This document shows positions 36,433 to 44,753 of a stretch of 64,000 nucleotides of DNA, piece by piece. Within the stretch, counting starts at the first letter, position 1. Every line of letters begins with the position of its first letter. This DNA is from Cytobacillus sp. FSL H8-0458 (GTDB lineage: Bacteria; Bacillota; Bacilli; Bacillales; Cytobacillaceae): positions 2,232,001-2,296,000 of the forward strand of contig NZ_JBBOBR010000001.1 in assembly GCF_038002165.1 (NCBI RefSeq), written 5' to 3'. Both the position numbers and the translations under genes were made by a program. The notes below the pieces were generated by a model. The model was not told the DNA's origin and did no database searches. It saw nothing but the letters and a program-made list of their open reading frames with translations.

Positions 36433-38147
36433 GGTTTCACCCCAATCATCTCATGTAATCCTTTCCCTGGTGCTACCATAGGATAGACATTTTCAGCAGG
36501 ATTCACGCGGCAATCCAGCAGTACCGGCTCCCGGTCTGCCAAAACTTCCGGAAATATCCTCTCTGCTTCCTCACTTGTGCTCACTCTATAAGCTTTTATC
36601 CCATAGGATTCAGCCAGCTTTAGGAAATCTGGCTGCTGGGATAAGATAGAATGTGAAAATCGCTTATCATAAAATGTTTCCTGCCACTGGCGGACCATTC
36701 CGAGAGATCCGTTATTGACGATTATGACTTTTACCGGCAGCCCCCATTCTTTTAATAAGATTAGTTCTTGGAGTGTCATTTGAAAGCCCCCATCCCCAAC
36801 TAACGAAACTACCGTTGCACCAGGATCTGCCAGCTGTGCACCAATGGCTGCCGGGAATCCAAATCCCATTGTCCCTAATCCGCCGGAGGTAACCCAGCGG
36901 TTTGGAAGAGAAAAAGAGTAATATTGCGCTGCCCACATTTGATGCTGGCCGACATCCGTAGTCACAATCGCATTACCTTTCGTATGTTTGTGTACTAATT
37001 CTATTAAATGCTGGGGTGGAAGTAATTCATGGGTATCGTTATACCAATAGGGATGACTTTTTTCATATTGTTCTAAATGGTTTAACCATTGTATTGAATC
37101 TGGCCCTTTAACTTTTTGACTCATCATCATCTGTAAGACTGCTTTTGCATCTCCTGCAATCGGAAAATGAGTCTCGACATTTTTTCCGATTTCAGACGGA
37201 TCAATGTCAATATGTGCAATCTTTGCTTTTGGTGCAAATGAATCTAAATTACCTGTTAACCGATCATCGAAGCGTGCACCTATATTGATTAATAAATCAC
37301 ATTCATAAATAGCCATGTTCGAGGTGTAACAACCATGCATACCGGCCATCCCTAAAAATAGAGGATGCTGTGCCGGAAATCCGCCAAGTCCTAAAAGTGT
37401 GTGGACTACAGGGATTTGATAACGCTCTGAAAATGTAAGCAGTTCATGTGAAGCTCTTGCATGCAGGACTCCTGCTCCTCCTAAAATGAGAGGCTTTTTG
37501 GATTCGCTGAGTGCGGCAAGCAATCTTTTTATCTGTAAGGGATTAGGACTTGCTGTTGGGCGATACCCTGGCAGATTGATCTCAGCCTGCAGGGATGCAG
37601 CAGTATGTTGAGCTGCCAAATCCTTGGGGATATCTACCAATACAGGGCCAGGTCTTCCGGTTGTGGCAATATGAAAGGCTTCTTTCACAATTCGAGGAAA
37701 ATCCTCTACCCTTTTCACCTGATAATTATGCTTTGTGATAGGTGTCGTAATCCCGACCACATCTGCTTCCTGAAATGCATCCGTTCCAATAACCTGAGAA
37801 GCAACCTGACCTGTGAAAATAACTAGCGGCAATGAATCCATCATGGCATCCGCAATCCCTGTCACGATATTTGTTGCACCTGGCCCTGAAGTAGCCACCA
37901 CAACACCCGGCTTTCCTGAAACACGGGCATAGCCTTCAGCCGCGTGGATGGCTCCCTGTTCATGACGGGCAAGAACATGCTTAATCGGTGACCTGTACAA
38001 AGCATCGTAAATACCCAAAACCGCCCCGCCAGGATAACCAAACAAAATTTCTGTACCTTCCTGTTTTAACGCCTGGATGAGAACGTCTGCCCCGTTCAGC
38101 TTCAACTCTTCTGATTCCAAATTTAACATCGCCTGTTTTGATTCCAT
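36429..38147 (-). CDS. ilvB: Acetolactate synthase large subunit
   Basis: A 572-residue thiamine-diphosphate enzyme joining pyruvate with pyruvate or 2-oxobutanoate. The ThDP activating glutamate lies in [16 protein letters not shown], the central domain binds FAD, and the Mg-ThDP motif is [19 protein letters not shown] followed by NN. The open frame extends into the T-box leader, but the real start is the ATG after AGAGGGAG. It is the first gene of ilvB-ilvN-ilvC-ilvA. Confidence 0.95.
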   Translation of the reverse strand: MESKQAMLNLESEELKLNGADVLIQALKQEGTEILFGYPGGAVLGIYDALYRSPIKHVLARHEQGAIHAAEGYARVSGKPGVVVATSGPGATNIVTGIADAMMDSLPLVIFTGQVASQVIGTDAFQEADVVGITTPITKHNYQVKRVEDFPRIVKEAFHIATTGRPGPVLVDIPKDLAAQHTAASLQAEINLPGYRPTASPNPLQIKRLLAALSESKKPLILGGAGVLHARASHELLTFSERYQIPVVHTLLGLGGFPAQHPLFLGMAGMHGCYTSNMAIYECDLLINIGARFDDRLTGNLDSFAPKAKIAHIDIDPSEIGKNVETHFPIAGDAKAVLQMMMSQKVKGPDSIQWLNHLEQYEKSHPYWYNDTHELLPPQHLIELVHKHTKGNAIVTTDVGQHQMWAAQYYSFSLPNRWVTSGGLGTMGFGFPAAIGAQLADPGATVVSLVGDGGFQMTLQELILLKEWGLPVKVIIVNNGSLGMVRQWQETFYDKRFSHSILSQQPDFLKLAESYGIKAYRVSTSEEAERIFPEVLADREPVLLDCRVNPAENVYPMVAPGKGLHEMIGVKP

Positions 38148-38173
38148 GTACATCTCCCTCTTTTCAGGAAAAT

Positions 38174-38440
38174 AAAAAAACCCGCCCCTAATATAGGGAC
38201 GAGTTAGCTCGCGATACCACCCTAGTTCCGTTTGCGGATAGAAAAATCCACTTACGGCACCTCGATCAACGTACAATCATACGTGTTCCTTCGTAACGGG
38301 GGACCACCCGGCAATACTTACTGAAAGAGTTCAGCATTGCATCTCGGAGATGATTTTCGGATAGGTTCTGAACATCGGCTTGCACCATACACCGACTCTC
38401 TGTGGAACAGGGCACTTATCTTACTCTTCTCGTCATCGAT
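38174..38440 (-). ncRNA. T-box riboswitch of the ilv operon (isoleucine specifier)
   Basis: The minus strand carries the T-box sequence AGGGTGGTATCGCG (38210-38223). A terminator stem of ten pairs follows (38194-38203 with 38181-38190), then seven T residues. Upstream lies stem I with AGAGAGTCGG and GGTGCAAGCCGA blocks. By alignment with the known pattern GAA-codon-A before CTCxGAG, the specifier reads ATC (38352-38354), an isoleucine codon. Uncharged tRNA-Ile would favour the antiterminator and allow ilvB transcription. Confidence 0.9.
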
Positions 38441-38467
38441 TTTATTTTCCGAAATTTATTAATTTTA

Positions 38468-38496
38468 AAATTATCAGCTTAACAATCATTTGTCAA
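38468..38496 (-). promoter_or_regulatory. SigA promoter of the ilv operon
   Basis: Minus strand TTGACA (38491-38496), 17-base spacer, TAATTT (38468-38473), placed just upstream of T-box stem I. Confidence 0.65.
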
Positions 38497-38655
38497 ATAC
38501 TTTTTTATTTTGAAATTTTTTAGAGTTGATTAGAAAATAATTGAGCCTGGAAATAAAGTGAACAGAAGGATCGATTAACCTTTGATACTTGATGTGCAGC
38601 TTATTACCGGATATTCTATTAGTGATTTCTATTTTTTGCATAGGGAGTATCTTAG

Positions 38656-39336
38656 ATGACGAATATTCTAATTGTCGATGATGACATCCATATTTTAAAG
38701 CTGGTAGATGTTCATTTATCTGCAGCAGGGTATAAGGTATACGAGGCTCAGGATGGTATACAAGCTTTAAGCATCTTAGGTAATAAAAAATGTGATTTAG
38801 CAGTTGTGGATGTGATGATGCCTTATATGGACGGTTATGCCTTAACGAGAAAGATTCGGGATGTACATGACATTCCAATCATCCTGTTAACGGCTAAGAA
38901 TCAAATTGAGGATAAGGAAAAAGGTTTTCAATCCGGGACTGATGATTATGTGGTCAAGCCATTTGAACCAAAGGAGTTACTCTTTCGAATCAAAGCATTG
39001 CTTCGACGATATGATAAACAGCCTGATGAATCAATTATTCGTGTTGGACATACGACTATAAACAAAAAAAGCTATGAAGTTCAAATTGGAGACCGAACGA
39101 TATTTTTACCCTTAAAGGAGTTCGAACTATTGTATTTTTTCATTTCAAACCCTATGCAGGTGTTTTCCCGGGGTCATCTTATCGAACATATCTGGGGTTT
39201 GGATTATGAAGGGGATGAACGGACTGTAGATGTCCATGTAAAAAGATTGAGGGAACGTTTTTCTAAATTGACGGATGATTTTCAAATTAAGACAGTACGC
39301 GGGATTGGTTATTTATTGGAGGCAAAACGTGGATGA
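38656..39336 (+). CDS. OmpR/PhoB-type response regulator
   Basis: A 226-residue regulator: receiver domain with ILIVDDDIHILK, phospho-acceptor Asp in LAVVDVMMPYMDG, Thr in LLTAK and Lys in YVVKPFEP, then a winged-helix DNA-binding domain (LPLKEFELLYFF, DERTVDVHVKRLRERF). GGGAG precedes the ATG. It overlaps the kinase start by four bases. The pair lies upstream of a MacB-type ABC exporter and probably controls it. Confidence 0.94.
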   Translation: MTNILIVDDDIHILKLVDVHLSAAGYKVYEAQDGIQALSILGNKKCDLAVVDVMMPYMDGYALTRKIRDVHDIPIILLTAKNQIEDKEKGFQSGTDDYVVKPFEPKELLFRIKALLRRYDKQPDESIIRVGHTTINKKSYEVQIGDRTIFLPLKEFELLYFFISNPMQVFSRGHLIEHIWGLDYEGDERTVDVHVKRLRERFSKLTDDFQIKTVRGIGYLLEAKRG

Positions 39337-40712
39337 AGTCTCTTTATGTGAAATTTGTTGTGATTACCACCGGAATCATGATTTTAAGTGGAATCTTAGC
39401 TTTTTTAATCTCAAATGCTTATTATCAGCAAACATTAAAACCCTATAATGATCAAAAAATCACAAAAATTGCCCTGGATATAACTGCATTTGCTGAAGAA
39501 CATCCGAATATCAGTCTGAAGGAGTACCTAGAGAACCTTTCTGCCATAGGATATCAAATTTATCTGGCAGACGATTCAGGAAAGGAATCCTATTTTGGCG
39601 CAAAGTTCAGGGATAATACCCTTTCTCCTTCCACTAAAGAGCAAGTATTAAACGGTGATATTTATCATGGTATTATCCATTTCCCACAAAAAACCTTTGT
39701 GACAGGCTTTTTTGCAAATGAACTAAAGAATACAATAGGTGTCCCTTTAAAGCATAATGGCATTAACTATGCTCTTTTTATTAGACCTGATATTAAGCTT
39801 CTTTTTAATGAGATGCATATTTTATTTGGCTGGCTTCTCGTTTTAATGATTGTGATTAGCATCTTGATGGTAGTTGTCAGTACAAAATATTTAGTGAAGC
39901 CGATATCTAAATTAACAGCGGCCACAAAGTCACTTGCGAAAGGAAACTTTCATGTTGAGCTTGATATTAATCGCAGTGATGAATTAGGGGAATTATCACA
40001 AAGTTTTTTGCAAATGTCGCGTAAATTAGAACAATTGGATGAGATGAGAAAAGAATTCATCTCAAACATTTCTCATGATATCCAATCCCCCTTATCTAAT
40101 ATAAAAGGGTATACCAATTTATTGGAGAAAGAATCACTTGAGTATAAAGAAAAAACAAAATACATTTCTGTCATAAATGGGGAAATTAACAGGCTATCTA
40201 CTTTAACAAAACAATTATTGCTTCTTGCCTCATTAGATCGCAATGAAGAAATTATGAAGAAAAAAATATTCAATGTTGCCCAGCAAATTAAGGAATTGAT
40301 TCGTAATTATCAATGGGCTGTAAATGAAAAAGACATTATGCTTGACTGCTCCTTGCCAGATACAGAAATTACGGGTGACCCCTCTTTACTGAATACGGTT
40401 TGGGATAATTTATTAACGAATGCTATTAAGTATAATAATCCCGCTGGCAGTATTGAAATATCGATTGAAGAAAGCAGAGAATCGGTTTTTATCACTTTTG
40501 CAGATACAGGAATAGGCTTGAACGTGCAAGAAATAGATAGAATATTTGACCGCTTTTACCGGGCAGATATCGCGCGCACGCGTTCAGTTGAGGGGACAGG
40601 ACTTGGCCTATCAATCGCTGCCACCATTGTTAAACTGCATGGTGGACAAATACATGTGAATAGTAAAGAAAAAGAAGGCACTTCATTTGTTGTTGAATTG
40701 CCTGTTGGTTAA
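39333..40712 (+). CDS. HAMP-containing sensor histidine kinase
   Basis: A 459-residue kinase with two membrane spans (about 5-27 and 163-185) around an extracellular sensor of about 135 residues. A HAMP linker follows (186-238), then the His box FISNISHDIQSPLSNIKGY and an HATPase domain with N-box TVWDNLLTNAIKYN, G1 DTGIGL and G2 GTGLGLS. It is coupled to the upstream regulator through an ATGA overlap. The signal is unknown. Confidence 0.93.
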   Translation: MKSLYVKFVVITTGIMILSGILAFLISNAYYQQTLKPYNDQKITKIALDITAFAEEHPNISLKEYLENLSAIGYQIYLADDSGKESYFGAKFRDNTLSPSTKEQVLNGDIYHGIIHFPQKTFVTGFFANELKNTIGVPLKHNGINYALFIRPDIKLLFNEMHILFGWLLVLMIVISILMVVVSTKYLVKPISKLTAATKSLAKGNFHVELDINRSDELGELSQSFLQMSRKLEQLDEMRKEFISNISHDIQSPLSNIKGYTNLLEKESLEYKEKTKYISVINGEINRLSTLTKQLLLLASLDRNEEIMKKKIFNVAQQIKELIRNYQWAVNEKDIMLDCSLPDTEITGDPSLLNTVWDNLLTNAIKYNNPAGSIEISIEESRESVFITFADTGIGLNVQEIDRIFDRFYRADIARTRSVEGTGLGLSIAATIVKLHGGQIHVNSKEKEGTSFVVELPVG

Positions 40713-40728
40713 TATTGGGCTTTCAATT

Positions 40729-40769
40729 GTGTCAGGCATTTTCCGCGGAAAATGCCTGACACTTTTTTG
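40729..40769 (+). terminator. Perfect 34-base palindrome acting as terminator
   Basis: GTGTCAGGCATTTTCCG is followed immediately by its exact reverse complement (40729-40762) and then TTTTTT. Besides ending the two-component operon, its GTGTCAGGCA/TGCCTGACAC ends resemble short dispersed sequences known from Bacillus genomes. Confidence 0.85.
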
Positions 40770-40830
40770 TAAACTTTTGCTCGAATATAGGTGTTCATTT
40801 CAGAAAAGACTCCCAGCAAATTTGTAACTT

Positions 40831-40855
40831 GTTGTTCATTTTCTGTTCATATAAG
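40831..40855 (+). promoter_or_regulatory. Direct repeats before the ABC exporter
   Basis: TGTTCAT occurs twice (40832-40838 and 40843-40849), 11 bases apart, the spacing typical of OmpR-family regulator sites. The repeats lie about 50 bases before the permease start, so the adjacent response regulator may bind here. Confidence 0.4.
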
Positions 40856-40897
40856 AATTATAGACTAAGGATGTCAAAGGAGATTGGAGGAGATTTA

Positions 40898-41932
40898 ATG
40901 AACATTGCATGGAAAGAAATCAAAAGAAATAAAATCCGTTTTTTAATATTAGGTTCAATCATTTTTCTAGTCAGTTTATTAACTTTTATTATTTCAGGTT
41001 TGGCAAATGGATTATCACAAGATAATGCTGCATTAATTAAAGACTTGCCAAACGGTGTATTCTATATGGATGAAGAAGCTGAGGAAACCTATAATTTGTC
41101 AAGAATAGACAGAAGTATCCAGGATGAAATATTAAGCAAACATAAGGATGCTGCAGCGCTTTCCATACAAATGGGCTTTTTGAATGATGAAAACGATAAG
41201 CAGCGAAGCGTCGCCTTTGTTGCATCCACAGAGTCAACGTTATTTAAAAATGTTAAGAGCGGGGAAATAGTGCTTGATCGTTCATTGGAGGAAGAAGGCA
41301 TCAAGGTTGGAGATACCTTAACGAATAATCAATATAGCAGCAAGTTTGTTGTAAAAGGGTTTGTGGATCAAAAGAAATATAGCCATGCGCCTGTTGCTTA
41401 TATAAATTTGAAAGATTTCAAGGAAATTTACCGAGTAGAAGAAATGCAATTAATTTTCATACCCGGAGGAGATCTGACACTAAATTTTCCTGATTTACAA
41501 TCATTCTCAAAGAAAGATTTTCTCAATACCATTCCGAGTTATAGTGCAGAACAGATGTCTTTAAATATGATTGTGTGGTTTTTAGTTGTAATTAGCGGAA
41601 TGCTGTTTGCTATCTTTTTCTACATGATGAACGTTCAAAAAATTGGATTATACGGTATCTTAAAAGCTATTGGAGTAAAAACAAGTTCATTGTTTAAGAT
41701 GATGTGGACACAGATGCTTTTTATTACAATCATTGCACTGTTACTCTCTATTACATTTAGTCAAGTTTTTAATATGATTGCCCCTAAAGGAATGCCTTTT
41801 AGTCTAACCCCTGCTACAACAGGGTTATTATCTTTGGTCTTCTTGATTATAGGTTTTATTGGAGCTACTTTATCAGGTATACAAATAAAAAAAGTAGAAC
41901 CATTACAGGCGATTCAGCAAGGAGAGGTTTAA
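40898..41932 (+). CDS. MacB/FtsX-like ABC transporter permease
   Basis: A 344-residue permease with one N-terminal span (about 15-37), a large extracellular domain (about 40-220) and three C-terminal spans (about 222-245, 275-297 and 307-328), the FtsX/MacB fold. It starts at the ATG after GGAGGAG; upstream codons have no ribosome site. Its ATPase follows after one base. Such pairs export peptides, lipoproteins or drugs, or sense envelope stress; the substrate is unknown. Confidence 0.88.
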   Translation: MNIAWKEIKRNKIRFLILGSIIFLVSLLTFIISGLANGLSQDNAALIKDLPNGVFYMDEEAEETYNLSRIDRSIQDEILSKHKDAAALSIQMGFLNDENDKQRSVAFVASTESTLFKNVKSGEIVLDRSLEEEGIKVGDTLTNNQYSSKFVVKGFVDQKKYSHAPVAYINLKDFKEIYRVEEMQLIFIPGGDLTLNFPDLQSFSKKDFLNTIPSYSAEQMSLNMIVWFLVVISGMLFAIFFYMMNVQKIGLYGILKAIGVKTSSLFKMMWTQMLFITIIALLLSITFSQVFNMIAPKGMPFSLTPATTGLLSLVFLIIGFIGATLSGIQIKKVEPLQAIQQGEV

Positions 41933-41933
41933 T

Positions 41934-42611
41934 ATGACTGTATTTACAATTGATGAAGTGAGGAAAACATTTTCTAATGGTGAAGTGAAGGAAGAGATAC
42001 TAAAAGGAGTTAACCTTTCTCTGAGAGAAGGTGAGATAACGGCGCTAGTGGGTGCTTCAGGTTCTGGTAAAAGTACACTTCTTACAATCGCAGCTGGTCT
42101 TCAGCCCGCATCAGGTGGAAAAGTATTATTTGAAGAGAAAAATATGATTACCATGAGTCCAGAGCAAGTCCGAAAAATACGTGCATGTAAATTCGGTTTC
42201 GTGTTTCAATTTGCTCATCTTGTTCCGTTTCTCACAGTAGAAGAACAGCTCATGTTAATGCTGGATGTTTCTGAGTTGAAATTAAAGAAGGATGAACAAA
42301 AAGCAGAAATTGACAAAGTACTAAAACTAGTTGGAATGGACCATCGGAAAAAAGCTTACCCGTCTTCATTGTCTGGCGGGGAAAAGCAGCGGGTTGCAAT
42401 TGCCCGTGCAATCATCCATAAACCTAAAGTGCTCTTCGCAGATGAACCCACTGCAAGTTTGGATTCAAAAAGATCTAAAGATGTTATGCTGCTAATCAGG
42501 GATTTAACGAAAACTCTAAACATTACTACCCTGATCGTTACCCATGATGAAGAAATGCTTTCATTTGCTGATCGTATAATAAAAATGAGCGACGGCCTAG
42601 TTACAGGTTGA
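41934..42611 (+). CDS. ABC transporter ATPase, LolD/MacB type
   Basis: A 225-residue ATPase with Walker A GASGSGKST, Q-loop VFQFAHLVPF, signature LSGGEKQRVAIARAI, Walker B VLFADEPTASLD and a switch His in LIVTHDEEML. It partners the upstream permease. A hairpin follows the stop. Confidence 0.95.
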   Translation: MTVFTIDEVRKTFSNGEVKEEILKGVNLSLREGEITALVGASGSGKSTLLTIAAGLQPASGGKVLFEEKNMITMSPEQVRKIRACKFGFVFQFAHLVPFLTVEEQLMLMLDVSELKLKKDEQKAEIDKVLKLVGMDHRKKAYPSSLSGGEKQRVAIARAIIHKPKVLFADEPTASLDSKRSKDVMLLIRDLTKTLNITTLIVTHDEEMLSFADRIIKMSDGLVTG

Positions 42612-42620
42612 TTAAAATCG

Positions 42621-42664
42621 GTGAAGAGGCATTACCCGGATGAATAATGCCTTTCACCTTATAT
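42621..42664. terminator. Possible shared terminator between ABC exporter and protease copy 2
   Basis: GTGAAGAGGCATTA (42621-42634) pairs with TAATGCCTTTCAC (42645-42657) between two converging genes. T-rich sequence follows on the minus side only weakly. Confidence 0.55.
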
Positions 42665-42668
42665 TAAC

Positions 42669-44336
42669 CTAGTAAATCCCCACGGCATCAAATCCAGCTG
42701 CAGTTGCGGTATGTTCGGTGCTGCCTTCTCCGTATAGATCAATGGCAGACTGAACAATTGCCTGGCGTGCATCACTAAAATCAGAATTAGAGGTCAAATA
42801 AACAGTTAATGCACGGTAATAAATTTTCCCCAGCTTCTCCTTGCCAATTTCCTGCCCGATCAGGTAGGCTGCATGGTTTGTTATAGAAGAATTCACATGG
42901 ACTCCGCCATTGTCGACATTTAAAGGCATGTCGTAATATTCATCCATATGTGCCGGATAGACTCCGCTGCCATATGCTGCTCTTTGCGGATTGCTTACGA
43001 CAACACTGTTAGGATCACTTAAGCTGCGCAATCTCGTTACTCCGTCAGCTTTAGCAGCAGGCGCCATAATGTCCTCGCCCATTTCCCAGTCATCATCGTC
43101 AACCAGAACCCCAAAGACATCAGCGAAGGATTCATTCAGGGCTCCAGATTGATTCCGGTATGCTAGGTTTGCAGTATGAGAGATTACACCATGGGTCATC
43201 TCATGGGCAGCAACATCAAGTCCCGCAGATAATGAAATGAAAAACTCACCGTCTCCATCGCCATAACCCATATAACGGCCGTTCCAGAATGCATTATTGT
43301 AATCTGTGCCCATGTGTACATAAGAATTGATAGCCATCCCTTCCCCGTCGAGAGAATTGCGGTTGTGTTCATTCAGGAAATACTCATATACCCTCTCGGA
43401 ATTATAATGGGCATCTACTGCAGCACGGTCATAATCCCCTATAAACGCAGCCGAATTCCCGACATACAGGGCATCATTATTTGAATCCCAATCATTTTTA
43501 GAATCAAAAGTAAAAATCCCGTCCAAATTCTCATGAGAGTAATCGGCTAACGCAAACTTAGTCCCGGAGGCACCTTCTTTCGTTTGGGTAATATGAAGCT
43601 CCCTATGATCTCCATTTACCCCTTTTCCGAATCCTTTCTGGGTTTTATTCTCTTCAGCATGCAGGATTCCATTGTATTGATCAATGATTTCACCTGATTT
43701 GGCATCTACAAACACAAACCAGTTTCCAGGTTCATCTCCCATAAAGTTTACATTTACTTTATAGGCTGTATGATTTTCCCCTTCAAACGGATAAATAACA
43801 AGTTCAGAAGTCGGCTCATATGTAAGTTCTTTTGGAGCACTGACAGCGGATAATGCTGTTTTTACTGCAGCATCATGTTTTAAGGACACCGATGTGTCCA
43901 CTGCTTCATCGGCAATTGCCTGATTTACTCTTCCGTTCACGGATACTACTTCATTATTTTCATTAAAATGAACAATTACTTCGGATCCTTCTACTGTCAC
44001 ACCATTGACTGTCTGACTTAACCTGACGTGGGTCATGCCAAGCTCATCTTTTTGAACATTTTTCACTTTCAGGTTTTTTTCGGGACTTTTAATCCCTGTT
44101 TGATCCTGATGCTTTTTTAAATAATTTAATGCATTCGCAGAAGTGCTCGCAGAGAATTTCTCTGCAAATCGCTCTTTCACAAATAAAGGAACATTTGCTT
44201 TTTCATCCCATTCCTTGGAAGCTTGTACAGGCTGAACCTTCGCTGAATCTGCAGGCTGGGCAAAAACATTTACAGGAATGGAACCTGCCAATAACGCCGA
44301 TGACAGCAATACAGGTGCAAGGAGCTTTTTTTTCAT
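42669..44336 (-). CDS. Secreted M4 neutral protease (bacillolysin), copy 2
   Basis: A 555-residue preproenzyme: signal peptide (1-26), FTP/PepSY propeptide (about 40-230) and thermolysin-like domain. The zinc ligands are His378 and His382 (AAHEMTHGV) and Glu402 (GALNESFADVFG); DNGGVHVNSSITNHAAYL carries the catalytic His. Its zinc-site numbering matches copy 1, but the sequences differ widely, so the two are old paralogues and not a recent duplication. It is a single-gene unit. Confidence 0.95.
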   Translation of the reverse strand: MKKKLLAPVLLSSALLAGSIPVNVFAQPADSAKVQPVQASKEWDEKANVPLFVKERFAEKFSASTSANALNYLKKHQDQTGIKSPEKNLKVKNVQKDELGMTHVRLSQTVNGVTVEGSEVIVHFNENNEVVSVNGRVNQAIADEAVDTSVSLKHDAAVKTALSAVSAPKELTYEPTSELVIYPFEGENHTAYKVNVNFMGDEPGNWFVFVDAKSGEIIDQYNGILHAEENKTQKGFGKGVNGDHRELHITQTKEGASGTKFALADYSHENLDGIFTFDSKNDWDSNNDALYVGNSAAFIGDYDRAAVDAHYNSERVYEYFLNEHNRNSLDGEGMAINSYVHMGTDYNNAFWNGRYMGYGDGDGEFFISLSAGLDVAAHEMTHGVISHTANLAYRNQSGALNESFADVFGVLVDDDDWEMGEDIMAPAAKADGVTRLRSLSDPNSVVVSNPQRAAYGSGVYPAHMDEYYDMPLNVDNGGVHVNSSITNHAAYLIGQEIGKEKLGKIYYRALTVYLTSNSDFSDARQAIVQSAIDLYGEGSTEHTATAAGFDAVGIY

Positions 44337-44344
44337 TATTTTGA

Positions 44345-44753
44345 CCTCCTATTATTTAGATACTCTAAATTATAGAATAGTAGACTATTAATCGAATGAA
44401 CAATAAGAATTATTTTTATATTGAATAAAATGTCGAATTAATAGTTAAAAATTACCAAATTTCTTCCCGAATACAAAATATAATTTAAACACAGGCCGAA
44501 TCTATCATTTTTATATTTAACGAAGCTTTTTTGTCTATTCTGTGTACGCCATAATATTGTCACAAAACAATAAACAAGGATTTTATTGCGCAATGTCATA
44601 TACCCCATATAGTATATTAATATAAACATTATCTTTTAGACACAGAAGCATTAAAGGGAATGACTGCACTTGTGAAGGAGTGAACAATTACGCGATTTAA
44701 ATGGTAATAAATCATTTTAAGCATATTTAAAAAATAATCAGGAGGAATATGTC
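44345..44753. promoter_or_regulatory. Divergent intergenic region with CstR/CsoR-like site
   Basis: Spacer between protease copy 2 and the disulfide reductase. ATACCCCATATAGTAT (44600-44615) has ATAC/GTAT arms around a C-run and resembles a degenerate operator of the CsoR/CstR family, whose members control polysulfide-related operons. The rest is AT-rich, with no convincing gene. Confidence 0.35.

Noticed and set aside
38148-38276. Upstream extension of the acetolactate synthase frame
   Set aside because: It runs through the T-box RNA; the true ribosome site is at the inner ATG.
38486-38878. 130-codon open frame antisense to the OmpR-type regulator
   Set aside because: Overlaps the start of a clear response regulator and looks like an artefact of codon bias.
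44438-44629. 63-codon frame upstream of the disulfide reductase
   Set aside because: AT-rich, no ribosome site, overlaps the expected divergent promoter region.
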